From an uncultured Bacteroidales bacterium (GTDB lineage: Bacteria; Bacteroidota; Bacteroidia; Bacteroidales; JAUNSR01), in the NCBI GenBank assembly GCA_947074165.1, contig CAMTOT010000116.1, forward strand, positions 1 to 8,542: a DNA stretch of 8,542 nucleotides, given 5' to 3'. Under the pieces are notes generated by a model that was not told the origin of the DNA, searched no databases, and saw only the letters and a list, made by a program, of their open reading frames with translations. Below are positions 1 to 6,669 of this stretch, one piece after another. Positions within the stretch are counted from its first letter, which is position 1; the number at the start of each line of letters is the position of its first letter. Made by a program: the position numbers and the translations under genes.

Positions 1-46
1 AGATAATGAGCGGTGACTGGAGTTCAGACGTGTGCTCTTCCGATCT
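1..46. other. Illumina TruSeq adapter remnant (non-genomic)
   Basis: Positions 1-4 (AGAT) match the 3' end of the P7 oligonucleotide, 5-12 (AATGAGCG) sit exactly where the 8-base i7 index belongs, and 13-46 match the whole TruSeq read-2 primer site, beginning GTGACTGGAG and ending TCTTCCGATCT. The reverse complement of the index, CGCTCATT, is the TruSeq HT index I remember as D703. A 34-base exact match in the right order with the index is not chance. This is library sequence left at a contig end, so it should be trimmed and nothing biological read from it. Genomic sequence begins at 47. Confidence 0.98.
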
Positions 47-109
47 GATAAAGGCATAGTGCTGAACTAACAATTACGGTGATTTGTTTTAACGTAAAAA
101 CATACGTCT

Positions 110-973
110 ATGAGAGTCGCAATTTGTGGAATGTCGGGTTTTATCGGGACTAATCTTAGCAATTATATAAAAGAAAGAGGTTATGACGTGCTTTCTATAT
201 CTAAATCTGACATATTATCAGGTGATAAAAATATACTAAAGGAGAAAATAAGCGGTTCGGATGTGGTCATAAATCTGGCAGGCGCGCCAATATCCATGTC
301 ATGGAGCCGTTCTCATATCGAATTGATGTATAAGAGTCGCATCAATACGACGGCGCTCCTTATTGATGCTATTAATTCAGTATATGAAGAAGATAGACCA
401 AAGCTCTTTATAAGTACGTCCGCGGTAGGTATATATTCTTCAGATGAGATAAATACGGAAAACTCACATATAGAGAAAGATTATAGCGTGCTTAACAGAA
501 TAGCGATGGATTGGGAAAGTGAATGTAAGAAGCTTGATGATTCGGTGAGATGTGTAATACTTCGGTTTGCTACCGTGCTTGGCAGCGGAGGAGGAGTGAT
601 CAAGACTTATGGAGAGATGCTGAAGTTTAAGACCGTAGTTTGCACAGGTTCCCGCTCTCACCCTTTCCCATGGATATATATTGGTGATTTGATACGCATA
701 TTCGGTTTTGTCATTGATAATCAGGTATGGGGTGTGTTTAATTGTGTCTCGCCTGAAAATATGACTTTAGGAAAGTTTTGCGACGAGGTAAAAAAAGAAT
801 ATAGGGCGTGGTATGAGATAACTATTCCTGATAGTTTACTAAAGATGTTGATCGGAGAAAGATCTCAGATATTTATAAAACAGCAGAGAGTGGTACCTGC
901 CAATCTGCTTTTATACGGTTTTTCTTTTGAATGTACCTCATTAGAGTCCGCTTTGAAAAGAATTAATATTTGA
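110..973 (+). CDS. TIGR01777 family (SDR39U/YfcH-like) NAD(P)-dependent epimerase-like protein
   Basis: The 287-residue product is an atypical extended short-chain dehydrogenase of the TIGR01777 family (E. coli YfcH, human SDR39U1), whose members run to about 300 residues. The N-terminal Rossmann dinucleotide-binding motif is G7-x-x-G10-x-x-G13. It is followed by NLAG at 55-58, the family's W-S-R...SRI-NTT stretch at 64-81, the STSAVGIYS strand at 102-110, and PWIYIGDL at 187-194. Residues about 238-286, including the QQRVVPANLLLYGF segment, match the C-terminal DUF1731 domain. No classical YxxxK catalytic pair is obvious, as is usual here, and the substrate is unknown; the 'nucleoside-diphosphate-sugar epimerase' label is family transfer only. 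The protein is presumably cytoplasmic, with no signal peptide. The ATG at 110 places the glycine motif at the normal distance from the N-terminus. No Shine-Dalgarno or -7 box is visible in the 63 genomic bases upstream. It lies 39 bases ahead of mnmD on the same strand. Confidence 0.9.
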   Translation: MRVAICGMSGFIGTNLSNYIKERGYDVLSISKSDILSGDKNILKEKISGSDVVINLAGAPISMSWSRSHIELMYKSRINTTALLIDAINSVYEEDRPKLFISTSAVGIYSSDEINTENSHIEKDYSVLNRIAMDWESECKKLDDSVRCVILRFATVLGSGGGVIKTYGEMLKFKTVVCTGSRSHPFPWIYIGDLIRIFGFVIDNQVWGVFNCVSPENMTLGKFCDEVKKEYRAWYEITIPDSLLKMLIGERSQIFIKQQRVVPANLLLYGFSFECTSLESALKRINI

Positions 974-1000
974 TTTAAATATCATATCCGCCGGATTAGT

Positions 1001-1008
1001 TAATTTTG
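1001..1008 (+). promoter_or_regulatory. Bacteroides-type -7 promoter element (TAATTTTG)
   Basis: TAATTTTG fits the Bacteroidota primary sigma factor -7 consensus TAnnTTTG exactly. It ends only 4 bases before the mnmD ATG at 1013. Transcription would therefore start at or within a few bases of the ATG, giving a leaderless or almost leaderless mRNA. No good -33 TTTG lies at the usual 19-21 base spacing; the nearest TTTG, at 969-972, is too far upstream. A small imperfect palindrome (ATCCG-C-CGGAT, 986-996) lies between the two genes just upstream. An AT-rich 8-mer can occur by chance, so confidence is moderate. Confidence 0.45.
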
Positions 1009-1012
1009 CGAT

Positions 1013-1735
1013 ATGAAAGATTTTAAAAGAGAAACAGAAGTTACCTCGGATGGTTCCGTCACATTATATATACCGGAGATTGATGAGCATTATCACTCTA
1101 CCAACGGTGCCTTTATTGAGGCTGATCATGTATATATTAATGCCGCGTTTATGCATTATGTAAAAAGCAACGATGCGGATAACTGTATTAATGGTTCTGA
1201 AGCAGATACTGCCCGATCAGTAAATATACTTGAGGTTGGATTTGGTACGGGGCTAAATGCATTTCTTACAATGCTAAAGTGCGCTGATGAGAAGATAAAG
1301 GTACACTATGTAACTCTTGAACTTTATCCATTAGATAAAGAATGTACAGAATCACTTAATTATCCCGAACTTATATCTCCTGAAAATGCCGGTTTCTTTA
1401 AGGATATTCATAATGCGGAATGGAATAAAGCCGTACGAATAACAGATACGTTTACTATTGAAAAACGCAAACTTAACCTTGTGACGGATAAGGTGGACGG
1501 TTGTTTTGATGTAGTTTATTATGATGCCTTCGCTCCCGAGAAGCAGCCTGAAATGTGGAATGACGGTATATACAACAAGATTGCAGGAGTAATGAATAAT
1601 GGCGCTGTATTGACTACATATTGCGCAAAGGGAATAGTGAGAAGAGGTTTCCGCGATGCGGGATTAACTATGGAACGTATCCCCGGCCCTCCGGGTAAAA
1701 GAGAGATGCTGAGAGGTACTCTTTTAGTTAAATAG
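1013..1735 (+). CDS. mnmD: Stand-alone MnmD: tRNA 5-aminomethyl-2-thiouridine(34) methyltransferase
   Basis: This 240-residue protein corresponds to the methyltransferase half of E. coli MnmC (DUF752, MnmC2 activity). That domain transfers a methyl group from S-adenosylmethionine to 5-aminomethyl(-2-thio)uridine at wobble position 34 of tRNAs, giving mnm5(s2)U. Visible motifs are the SAM-binding LEVGFGTGLN at 73-82, the acidic motif-II-like LEL at 102-104, the family signature DAFAPEKQPEMW at 171-182, the TTYCAKGIVRRGFRDAGL segment from 201, and GPPGKREMLRG at 225-235. The N-terminal HYHSTNGAFIEADHVYI stretch is also typical. The FAD-dependent MnmC1 oxidase domain is absent, and the length fits the stand-alone class. 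Such proteins are thought to use nm5U made by MnmEG with ammonium. The ATG at 1013 has no Shine-Dalgarno and is preceded almost directly by a -7 box. The 3' end overlaps the convergent yqaA-like gene by 12 bases. Confidence 0.93.
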   Translation: MKDFKRETEVTSDGSVTLYIPEIDEHYHSTNGAFIEADHVYINAAFMHYVKSNDADNCINGSEADTARSVNILEVGFGTGLNAFLTMLKCADEKIKVHYVTLELYPLDKECTESLNYPELISPENAGFFKDIHNAEWNKAVRITDTFTIEKRKLNLVTDKVDGCFDVVYYDAFAPEKQPEMWNDGIYNKIAGVMNNGAVLTTYCAKGIVRRGFRDAGLTMERIPGPPGKREMLRGTLLVK

Positions 1736-2176
1736 GTGTATTACACCTAAAGAGGCATACATCCAAACTACATATTTAAGTAATTTACCTATAGTCATAG
1801 AGATAGATACGATAAGGAAATTTGAACGCATTAATCCAAAAACGACAATAATCACGTCGCCTATAAATGGCACAATAACGAGGAAAGCAAGCCAGGCACC
1901 TTTTCCGTCAAGAAATTTCTCAACTTTGGCAAGCTTCTCCGGTTTGACTTTCATGTATTTTATTACCCATTCTCTGTTTCCTAAATAACCAAGGTAATAG
2001 CATGTCATACCACCTAATACATTGCCTAAAGTGGCAAATAGTAGTAGCAGCCACTTGTCGCTGCCTACCGCAAGTAATGCACTCATTACGACCTCAGAAT
2101 TGCCCGGCAGAACACTTCCCGCCGCGAATGCGGCAATAAACATTCCTACATATCCCCAGCTTATCAGTGTATCCAT
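1724..2176 (-). CDS. YqaA-type DedA-related (VTT domain) inner-membrane protein
   Basis: This is a 150-residue polytopic membrane protein of the DedA/SNARE-associated superfamily, closest in layout to E. coli YqaA (about 142 residues). The hallmark SVLPGNSEVVMSALL lies at 21-35, where the S-x-x-P-G-x-S-E core matches the YqaA re-entrant motif. GNVLGGMTCYYLGYLG follows at 51-66, and PFIGDVIIVVFGLMR at 103-117 corresponds to the second conserved half. Hydrophobic segments are near 8-38 (with a re-entrant turn), 42-63, 94-116 and 120-147, separated by a charged loop at 67-93. Other DedA proteins act as lipid or undecaprenyl-phosphate flippases and affect envelope stress resistance; the role of the YqaA branch is not settled. 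Its ATG follows the upstream gene's stop codon after a single base, so translation is probably coupled. It is the last gene of the leftward cluster. Confidence 0.88.
   Translation of the reverse strand: MDTLISWGYVGMFIAAFAAGSVLPGNSEVVMSALLAVGSDKWLLLLFATLGNVLGGMTCYYLGYLGNREWVIKYMKVKPEKLAKVEKFLDGKGAWLAFLVIVPFIGDVIIVVFGLMRSNFLIVSISMTIGKLLKYVVWMYASLGVIHLFN
1733..1749. terminator. Short perfect inverted repeat at the convergent gene ends
   Basis: The 17 bases TAGGTGTATTACACCTA form an odd-length perfect palindrome centred on 1741, giving a 7-bp stem with a 3-base ATT loop. It begins at the mnmD stop codon TAG (1733-1735) and lies inside the last codons of the convergent yqaA-like gene. Being symmetrical, it would form a hairpin in either transcript. 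Neither side carries a proper U-tract, and the stem has only three G-C pairs, so intrinsic termination would be weak. A bidirectional pause, an mRNA 3'-end stabiliser or coincidence are all possible. Confidence 0.35.
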
Positions 2177-2177
2177 A

Positions 2178-3203
2178 TTATAGTTCGCTAAATGAGTTTA
2201 ATGTAAAATCAGGTAAATAAATACTTCCCCAGAAAAGAAGATTATAAGTAATTATTATTATTAAAAACATAGTAGTAGCAAATTTTGTTTTCGCATCTGA
2301 GAATGATGACGAAGCAAGCAGTGCTACGCATAAGTTGTTGATGGTTATATCTGCTCCCGGTGTATTGGGATTAAATATTAACAGGCCACACGAGGTGATG
2401 GCAATCAGGATGATAAAACCGTAATAAGACTGTGTCCTTACTTTCTCCTGATATGAGTGAGCGAACTGATATATAACGCTGAATATCCCTATTATTATTG
2501 TTGTTACGCCAAAAATAAGTGTTGTAAAAGGCAACTCTGTTATAACCGGGATTGCAAATACTTTTAGTTCCTGAAATTGTATTGTAAATGTTTCCGCATT
2601 TTCAAAGCAGTATAAATAAGCGAATTCACACCATAATACAGAGACTACTCCAAGTATGAATGTGATAAAAGAACGAAAGCTTATACATCGTAAAATGCTC
2701 AGTCCGATAAGTAATGATGGGATATAGAGCAGAATCCTGATCCAGAATATGGCACCTATGCCTATAGCAGCTCCCGCAAGAAATGTATAACGTGCAGGAT
2801 TGTCTTTCTGGTAGGAATTAAAAAGAGTAAAGATTATGAAAAACAGAATCGGTAAGATAATCGTACTCTCAGAGAAATAGTTTAATGCGGGATTATTAAT
2901 AAACAGAGTGATAAAAAAGATGAAAGGGAGCATCGATCTACTATTACTTAATCCGAAATGTTCGTTAAGTTTAAATACTAATCTTGAGCCAAGAAGATAT
3001 ACGGCAAAGTTTATCCAGTAAACCCATGGAGTCTCAGAAATAATTTCTGTCATCGAATTCCATACCGGATTAGTATTTTCTATGGTCGGATAAGTATAAT
3101 AACCGCCTTTTAAGTACATAAGCAGGGCATAAGCGACGCTTATGAACAATGAAATAAATAGTGTCGAATGACTTCTTGATATATCTGAAAAAAAACGGTT
3201 CAT
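2178..3203 (-). CDS. DUF6427-like polytopic membrane protein of unknown function
   Basis: The 341-residue product is dominated by hydrophobic helices, roughly 9-11, near residues 14-31, 59-77, 91-104, 112-129, 137-156, 158-172, 176-199, 222-247, 259-276 and 309-328, with short charged loops. The N-terminus MNRFFSD and its place directly downstream of purD recall the DUF6427 family of Bacteroidota, whose members are about 300-340 residues and often sit near purD. That assignment is from memory of gene neighbourhoods and is not certain. No catalytic motif or assigned transporter signature is visible, so no function is proposed. The start is supported by GGGAG (minus strand, 3211-3207), three bases before the ATG, one of few Shine-Dalgarno-like sites here, although that spacing is short. 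A run of eight T (minus strand, 3195-3188) lies in codons 3-6. It ends one base before the yqaA-like start. Confidence 0.75.
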   Translation of the reverse strand: MNRFFSDISRSHSTLFISLFISVAYALLMYLKGGYYTYPTIENTNPVWNSMTEIISETPWVYWINFAVYLLGSRLVFKLNEHFGLSNSRSMLPFIFFITLFINNPALNYFSESTIILPILFFIIFTLFNSYQKDNPARYTFLAGAAIGIGAIFWIRILLYIPSLLIGLSILRCISFRSFITFILGVVSVLWCEFAYLYCFENAETFTIQFQELKVFAIPVITELPFTTLIFGVTTIIIGIFSVIYQFAHSYQEKVRTQSYYGFIILIAITSCGLLIFNPNTPGADITINNLCVALLASSSFSDAKTKFATTMFLIIIITYNLLFWGSIYLPDFTLNSFSEL

Positions 3204-3238
3204 CTACTCCCTTTCTCTTTTTTTATAAAGTTTAATTC

Positions 3239-4510
3239 TTACAGGTCAAATCCGATATCTGAACGGTAATATTTACCTTCGAAATCAATTTTTTTAGCGT
3301 TCTCGAAAGACTGAGCCAATGCTTCAGCTTGTGTATTGCCATAAGAGCTTACTGCTATAACGCGTCCTCCGTTGGTTACGATGTTACCATCTTTTTCGGT
3401 TGTTCCGGCATGAAAAACAATGCTGTTTTCTACTTTTTCAAGACCTGAGATCACTTTTCCTTTTTCATAATCTCCGGGGTATCCGCCTGATACAAGCATA
3501 ACCGTAACTGCGTAGCGAGGGTCTTCTTTTAGTTCACGCTCAGAAAGATTGCCCATGGCAACACCTTCAAGCAGATCTACAAAGTCAGATTCGATTCTAA
3601 GCATTACCGCTTCTGTTTCAGGATCTCCCATACGAACGTTATACTCAATAACTACAGGTTCGTTATTAACTCTAATCAGACCAAGGAAGATGAAGCCTTT
3701 ATATTCAATACCTTCTTTTTTAAGTCCTTCTACTGTAGGGATAACGATGCGCTCTTCTACCTTTTTCATATATTCGGCATTGGCAAATGAAACCGGAGAA
3801 ACGGCACCCATACCTCCTGTATTAGGTCCTGTATCACCTTCGCCAATACGTTTGTAGTCTTTTGCTACCGGTAGTATTTTATAAGAATCGCCGTCAGACA
3901 AAACAAAAACCGAACATTCAATACCGTCAAGGAACTCTTCTATAACTACAGTCGCGCTTGCGTCGCCAAACATACCGTCAAGCATGTTTTTAAGCTCCTG
4001 TTTCGCTTCTTCAAGAGAGTTGATGATAAGTACACCTTTACCTGCTGCAAGACCATCTGCTTTTAATACATAAGGGCCTTTCTCAAGAGAGTCAAGAAAT
4101 TTATATCCATCCTCAAGAGTCTCTTTTGTGAAACTTGCGTAAGCAGCGGTTGGGATATTGTGACGCATCATAAATGCTTTAGCAAAATCTTTGCTGCCTT
4201 CAAGTTCAGCGCCTTTCTGAGAAGGACCAATAACCGGAACACTTTTCAGCGCTTCGTCATTTTTGAAATAATCATATACACCCTTTACCAACGGATCTTC
4301 AGGACCTACAACTACCATATTAATGTTGTTTGCAAGAACAAACTCTTTTAATTTAGGGAAGTCTGTGGCAGAGATATTTACATTCTCACCAACTAAAGCA
4401 GTTCCGGCGTTGCCCGGAGCGATGAATAATTTGTCTGTTTTTTTACTTTGTTTGATTTTCCAGGCAAGGGCGTTTTCACGTCCTCCTGAACCTAACAATA
4501 GAATGTTCAT
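3239..4510 (-). CDS. purD: Phosphoribosylamine-glycine ligase (GAR synthetase)
   Basis: PurD catalyses the second step of de novo purine synthesis in the cytoplasm, the ATP-dependent joining of 5-phosphoribosylamine and glycine to give GAR. The 423 residues match the usual length. The N-domain opens with LLLGSGGRENALAWK (4-18) and has GPEDPL at 69-74. The ATP-grasp domain shows VLKADGLAAGKGV (148-160), EEF (191-193), the signature GPNTGGMGAVSP (228-239), and EYNVRMGDPETE (289-300), which carries the Mg-binding Glu289 and Asn291. The C-domain retains GGRV (381-384) and YYRSDIG (414-420). No key residue is missing. The ATG at 4510 has no Shine-Dalgarno and is preceded by an AT-rich spacer of 26 bases after ptpA. 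The other pur genes are not in this window, and I see no PurR-like operator or purine riboswitch upstream, so expression probably follows the cluster. Confidence 0.98.
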   Translation of the reverse strand: MNILLLGSGGRENALAWKIKQSKKTDKLFIAPGNAGTALVGENVNISATDFPKLKEFVLANNINMVVVGPEDPLVKGVYDYFKNDEALKSVPVIGPSQKGAELEGSKDFAKAFMMRHNIPTAAYASFTKETLEDGYKFLDSLEKGPYVLKADGLAAGKGVLIINSLEEAKQELKNMLDGMFGDASATVVIEEFLDGIECSVFVLSDGDSYKILPVAKDYKRIGEGDTGPNTGGMGAVSPVSFANAEYMKKVEERIVIPTVEGLKKEGIEYKGFIFLGLIRVNNEPVVIEYNVRMGDPETEAVMLRIESDFVDLLEGVAMGNLSERELKEDPRYAVTVMLVSGGYPGDYEKGKVISGLEKVENSIVFHAGTTEKDGNIVTNGGRVIAVSSYGNTQAEALAQSFENAKKIDFEGKYYRSDIGFDL

Positions 4511-4536
4511 AGTATATATTAATTATTAGTATGTTG

Positions 4537-6669
4537 TTATTTTAAGTAATCGTCAAAATATCTGGCTATCTTTTCGCTAAGATGCACACGGTCTATACCT
4601 CGCACATTGTGCTCGTGTCCGGGGTAGATATAAAGATCGGGATATACGCGTTCGTCAACAGCGCGTTTAAGGAATGTAAACGTATGCTGCATGACTACTA
4701 CCGGATCAATATCGCCATGTATAAGAAGTAAACGACCTTTAAGGGCAGCCGCTTTCTCAGGCAGGTTGTTATTAGCGTAGCCTTCAGGGTTAGATTCCGG
4801 GCTTCCCATATATCTCTCTCCATACATCACTTCATACATTTTCCAGTCCATAACAGGACCGCCGGCTACACCCGCTTTAAATGTGTCGGGGTAGTTAAGC
4901 ATCATATATGTTGTCATGAATCCGCCATAGCTCCAGCCGTGTATACCGATACGCTGTGAATCTACATAGGGTAAGGATGTAAGATATTCGATCCCTTTCA
5001 TCTGGTCTTTTCCCTCATTTAATCCAAGATTGCGGTGTATGGCACGTTCAAATTCTCCTCCGCGACGAGCAGAGCCTCTACCGTCGATAGTAAATACTAC
5101 ATATCCTTTCTGAGCCATATATACATCCCACCCTCTGATGCCATACTTGTATGTGTTGGTTATAAGTTGGGCATGAGGGCCATTGTATAGATATACAACT
5201 GCGGGGTACTTTTTCTCAGGATCGAACCCGACAGGAGTAGTGAGACGGTAATAAAGATCAGTCTCGCCGTCAGCGGCTTTTATTGTACCTACTGTAATTT
5301 CGGGGTACTCATAGTCAGCGTAGAAATCTTCAGATTCATGTATAATAACCTGTTTGCCGGTTTTTGTATTTATTATGTAGCTACGTCCGGGAACATCGTT
5401 TGAGACATAACGGTCGTAGATATAATTGCCCGACTCTGATATTTTCACATAATGTGTACCCGACAAAGTCGTAATACGTTTCTTTTCGCCTGTATTTATA
5501 TTTAGAGAATAAAGGTCTGTATCAAGCGGAGATTCTTCAGTAGATGTAAAATAAATAACTCCGTTTTTACAATCAATCTTGTTTATTGATTGTACTTCCC
5601 ACTGACCAGAGGTAAGTTGTCGGATTACTTCTCCCTCTTTGCTGTAGAGATAGATATGGTCATATCCGTCTCTTTCGCTTATCCAGATAAAGCGATCATT
5701 GTCAACAAACATAACAGGATTTTCAGGCTCTACATAAGTGTCTGATTTCTCAGTGAAAAGAGTTTTTATGTATTTGCCGTTTTGAGCATCATATTGATTT
5801 AGATTCATCTCATTCTGCTCTCTGTTAAGTTCTGCTATATAAAGATACTTCTCATCGTCTGACCATGCTATATTGGTAGAATAGTGATCATTGCCTCCTC
5901 TTGGCGCGATATAAACCGTCTCGCCTGTAGCCGGATTAAATATACCTACTGTAACCTCATGACTTGGCATTCCCGCCATTGGGTATTTAATCGGAGAATG
6001 TTTTGCTACGCGCTCATTATTAATGACAAGAGGATAGTCAGACACCATACTTTCATCCATTCGGTAGAAAGCAAGCAGATTGCCTTTTGGTGACCAGAAC
6101 GTACCTTTGTGAATACCAAACTCATTGCGGTGCACAGCGTCACCCCACACGATATCTGGAGTTTCATTTTCTGAGACTTTCAGTCTTTCTCCATTACTTA
6201 TCACAAACAGAGAATCGCCGTTTCTTACAGCGACCATATCAGCACGCGGGTTTAAGTCAAAACTATTATCATTACTGTCAAATGATATGACTTTAGATAT
6301 CTCTTTTTTATCAATATCATAAAAAACAATGCTACCGTCTATATACGAGATTGCCTCTTTCTCCATATAGGAAAAAGAGGGCAATCCTTTTTGTGTATCA
6401 ATGTTTTTGTTTGTAAGTGCTTTATTAAATCCGACAAGAGAGATAAGCGGTTTTGAACTTAGCTTACCATTTGCCGAATATGTATAAATCTCGTCATTAT
6501 GAATTACCATAAGTTTATCGCCAAACCAAGACACGCCTTTTGGCGCGTCAGCCTGCAGGTAGCCGTTGCCTCCCGGAATTAGCTGATCAAGTTCAAACGA
6601 TTTTTTCTGAGCACTCATAGTAGACATAACGCAAGATAAAAGAAACAGACACAAAAACTTAATCTTCAT
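4537..6669 (-). CDS. ptpA: Prolyl tripeptidyl peptidase (S9 family, PtpA-like), secreted
   Basis: The 710-residue S9 serine peptidase is strongly similar, from memory, to P. gingivalis PtpA, which releases Xaa-Xaa-Pro tripeptides from peptide N-termini. A signal peptide covers residues 1-20 (MKIKFLCLFLLSC... ending MSA|Q), placing it in the periplasm or at the envelope. The beta-propeller (DPP IV N-terminal) domain spans about 60-450, with the PtpA-like HRNEFGIHKGTFWSP at 180-194. The alpha/beta-hydrolase domain covers about 470-710. The triad is Ser580 (GWSYGG), Asp655 (GDIDPVV) and His687 (GHEHNV), at PtpA spacings of 75 and 32. Glu183 and Glu613 (MYEVMYGERY) fall where PtpA has the glutamates that hold the substrate amino group; the DPP IV EE pair is absent. 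An upstream in-frame ATG at 6804 would add 45 residues inside rlmL and bury the signal peptide, so 6669 is preferred. The start overlaps the rlmL stop by 11 bases, suggesting coupling. Confidence 0.93.
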   Translation of the reverse strand: MKIKFLCLFLLSCVMSTMSAQKKSFELDQLIPGGNGYLQADAPKGVSWFGDKLMVIHNDEIYTYSANGKLSSKPLISLVGFNKALTNKNIDTQKGLPSFSYMEKEAISYIDGSIVFYDIDKKEISKVISFDSNDNSFDLNPRADMVAVRNGDSLFVISNGERLKVSENETPDIVWGDAVHRNEFGIHKGTFWSPKGNLLAFYRMDESMVSDYPLVINNERVAKHSPIKYPMAGMPSHEVTVGIFNPATGETVYIAPRGGNDHYSTNIAWSDDEKYLYIAELNREQNEMNLNQYDAQNGKYIKTLFTEKSDTYVEPENPVMFVDNDRFIWISERDGYDHIYLYSKEGEVIRQLTSGQWEVQSINKIDCKNGVIYFTSTEESPLDTDLYSLNINTGEKKRITTLSGTHYVKISESGNYIYDRYVSNDVPGRSYIINTKTGKQVIIHESEDFYADYEYPEITVGTIKAADGETDLYYRLTTPVGFDPEKKYPAVVYLYNGPHAQLITNTYKYGIRGWDVYMAQKGYVVFTIDGRGSARRGGEFERAIHRNLGLNEGKDQMKGIEYLTSLPYVDSQRIGIHGWSYGGFMTTYMMLNYPDTFKAGVAGGPVMDWKMYEVMYGERYMGSPESNPEGYANNNLPEKAAALKGRLLLIHGDIDPVVVMQHTFTFLKRAVDERVYPDLYIYPGHEHNVRGIDRVHLSEKIARYFDDYLK

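Noticed and set aside
47..70. Possible C-terminal end of a plus-strand gene (GATAAAGGCATAGTGC... reading DKGIVLN then stop).
   Set aside because: Only seven codons in one of three frames before a stop, directly after the adapter junction. There is no way to tell coding from chance.
986..996. ATCCG-C-CGGAT hairpin between the two plus-strand genes as a terminator.
   Set aside because: Stem of only 4-5 bp with a tiny loop, and no clean U-tract follows. Noted only as context for the promoter-like box.
3549..3857. Plus-strand open frame of 102 codons antisense to purD.
   Set aside because: Shadow of the conserved purD coding sequence. Composition is Ser/Pro/Thr-rich as expected for a reversed frame, and no start signal is seen.
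6630..6669. Lipoprotein signal (LLSC at residues 10-13 of PtpA).
   Set aside because: Cys at position 13 is early for a lipobox and Leu at -2 is unusual, whereas an ordinary cleavage site at SA|Q follows. Standard secretion is more likely, although a lipoprotein is not excluded.
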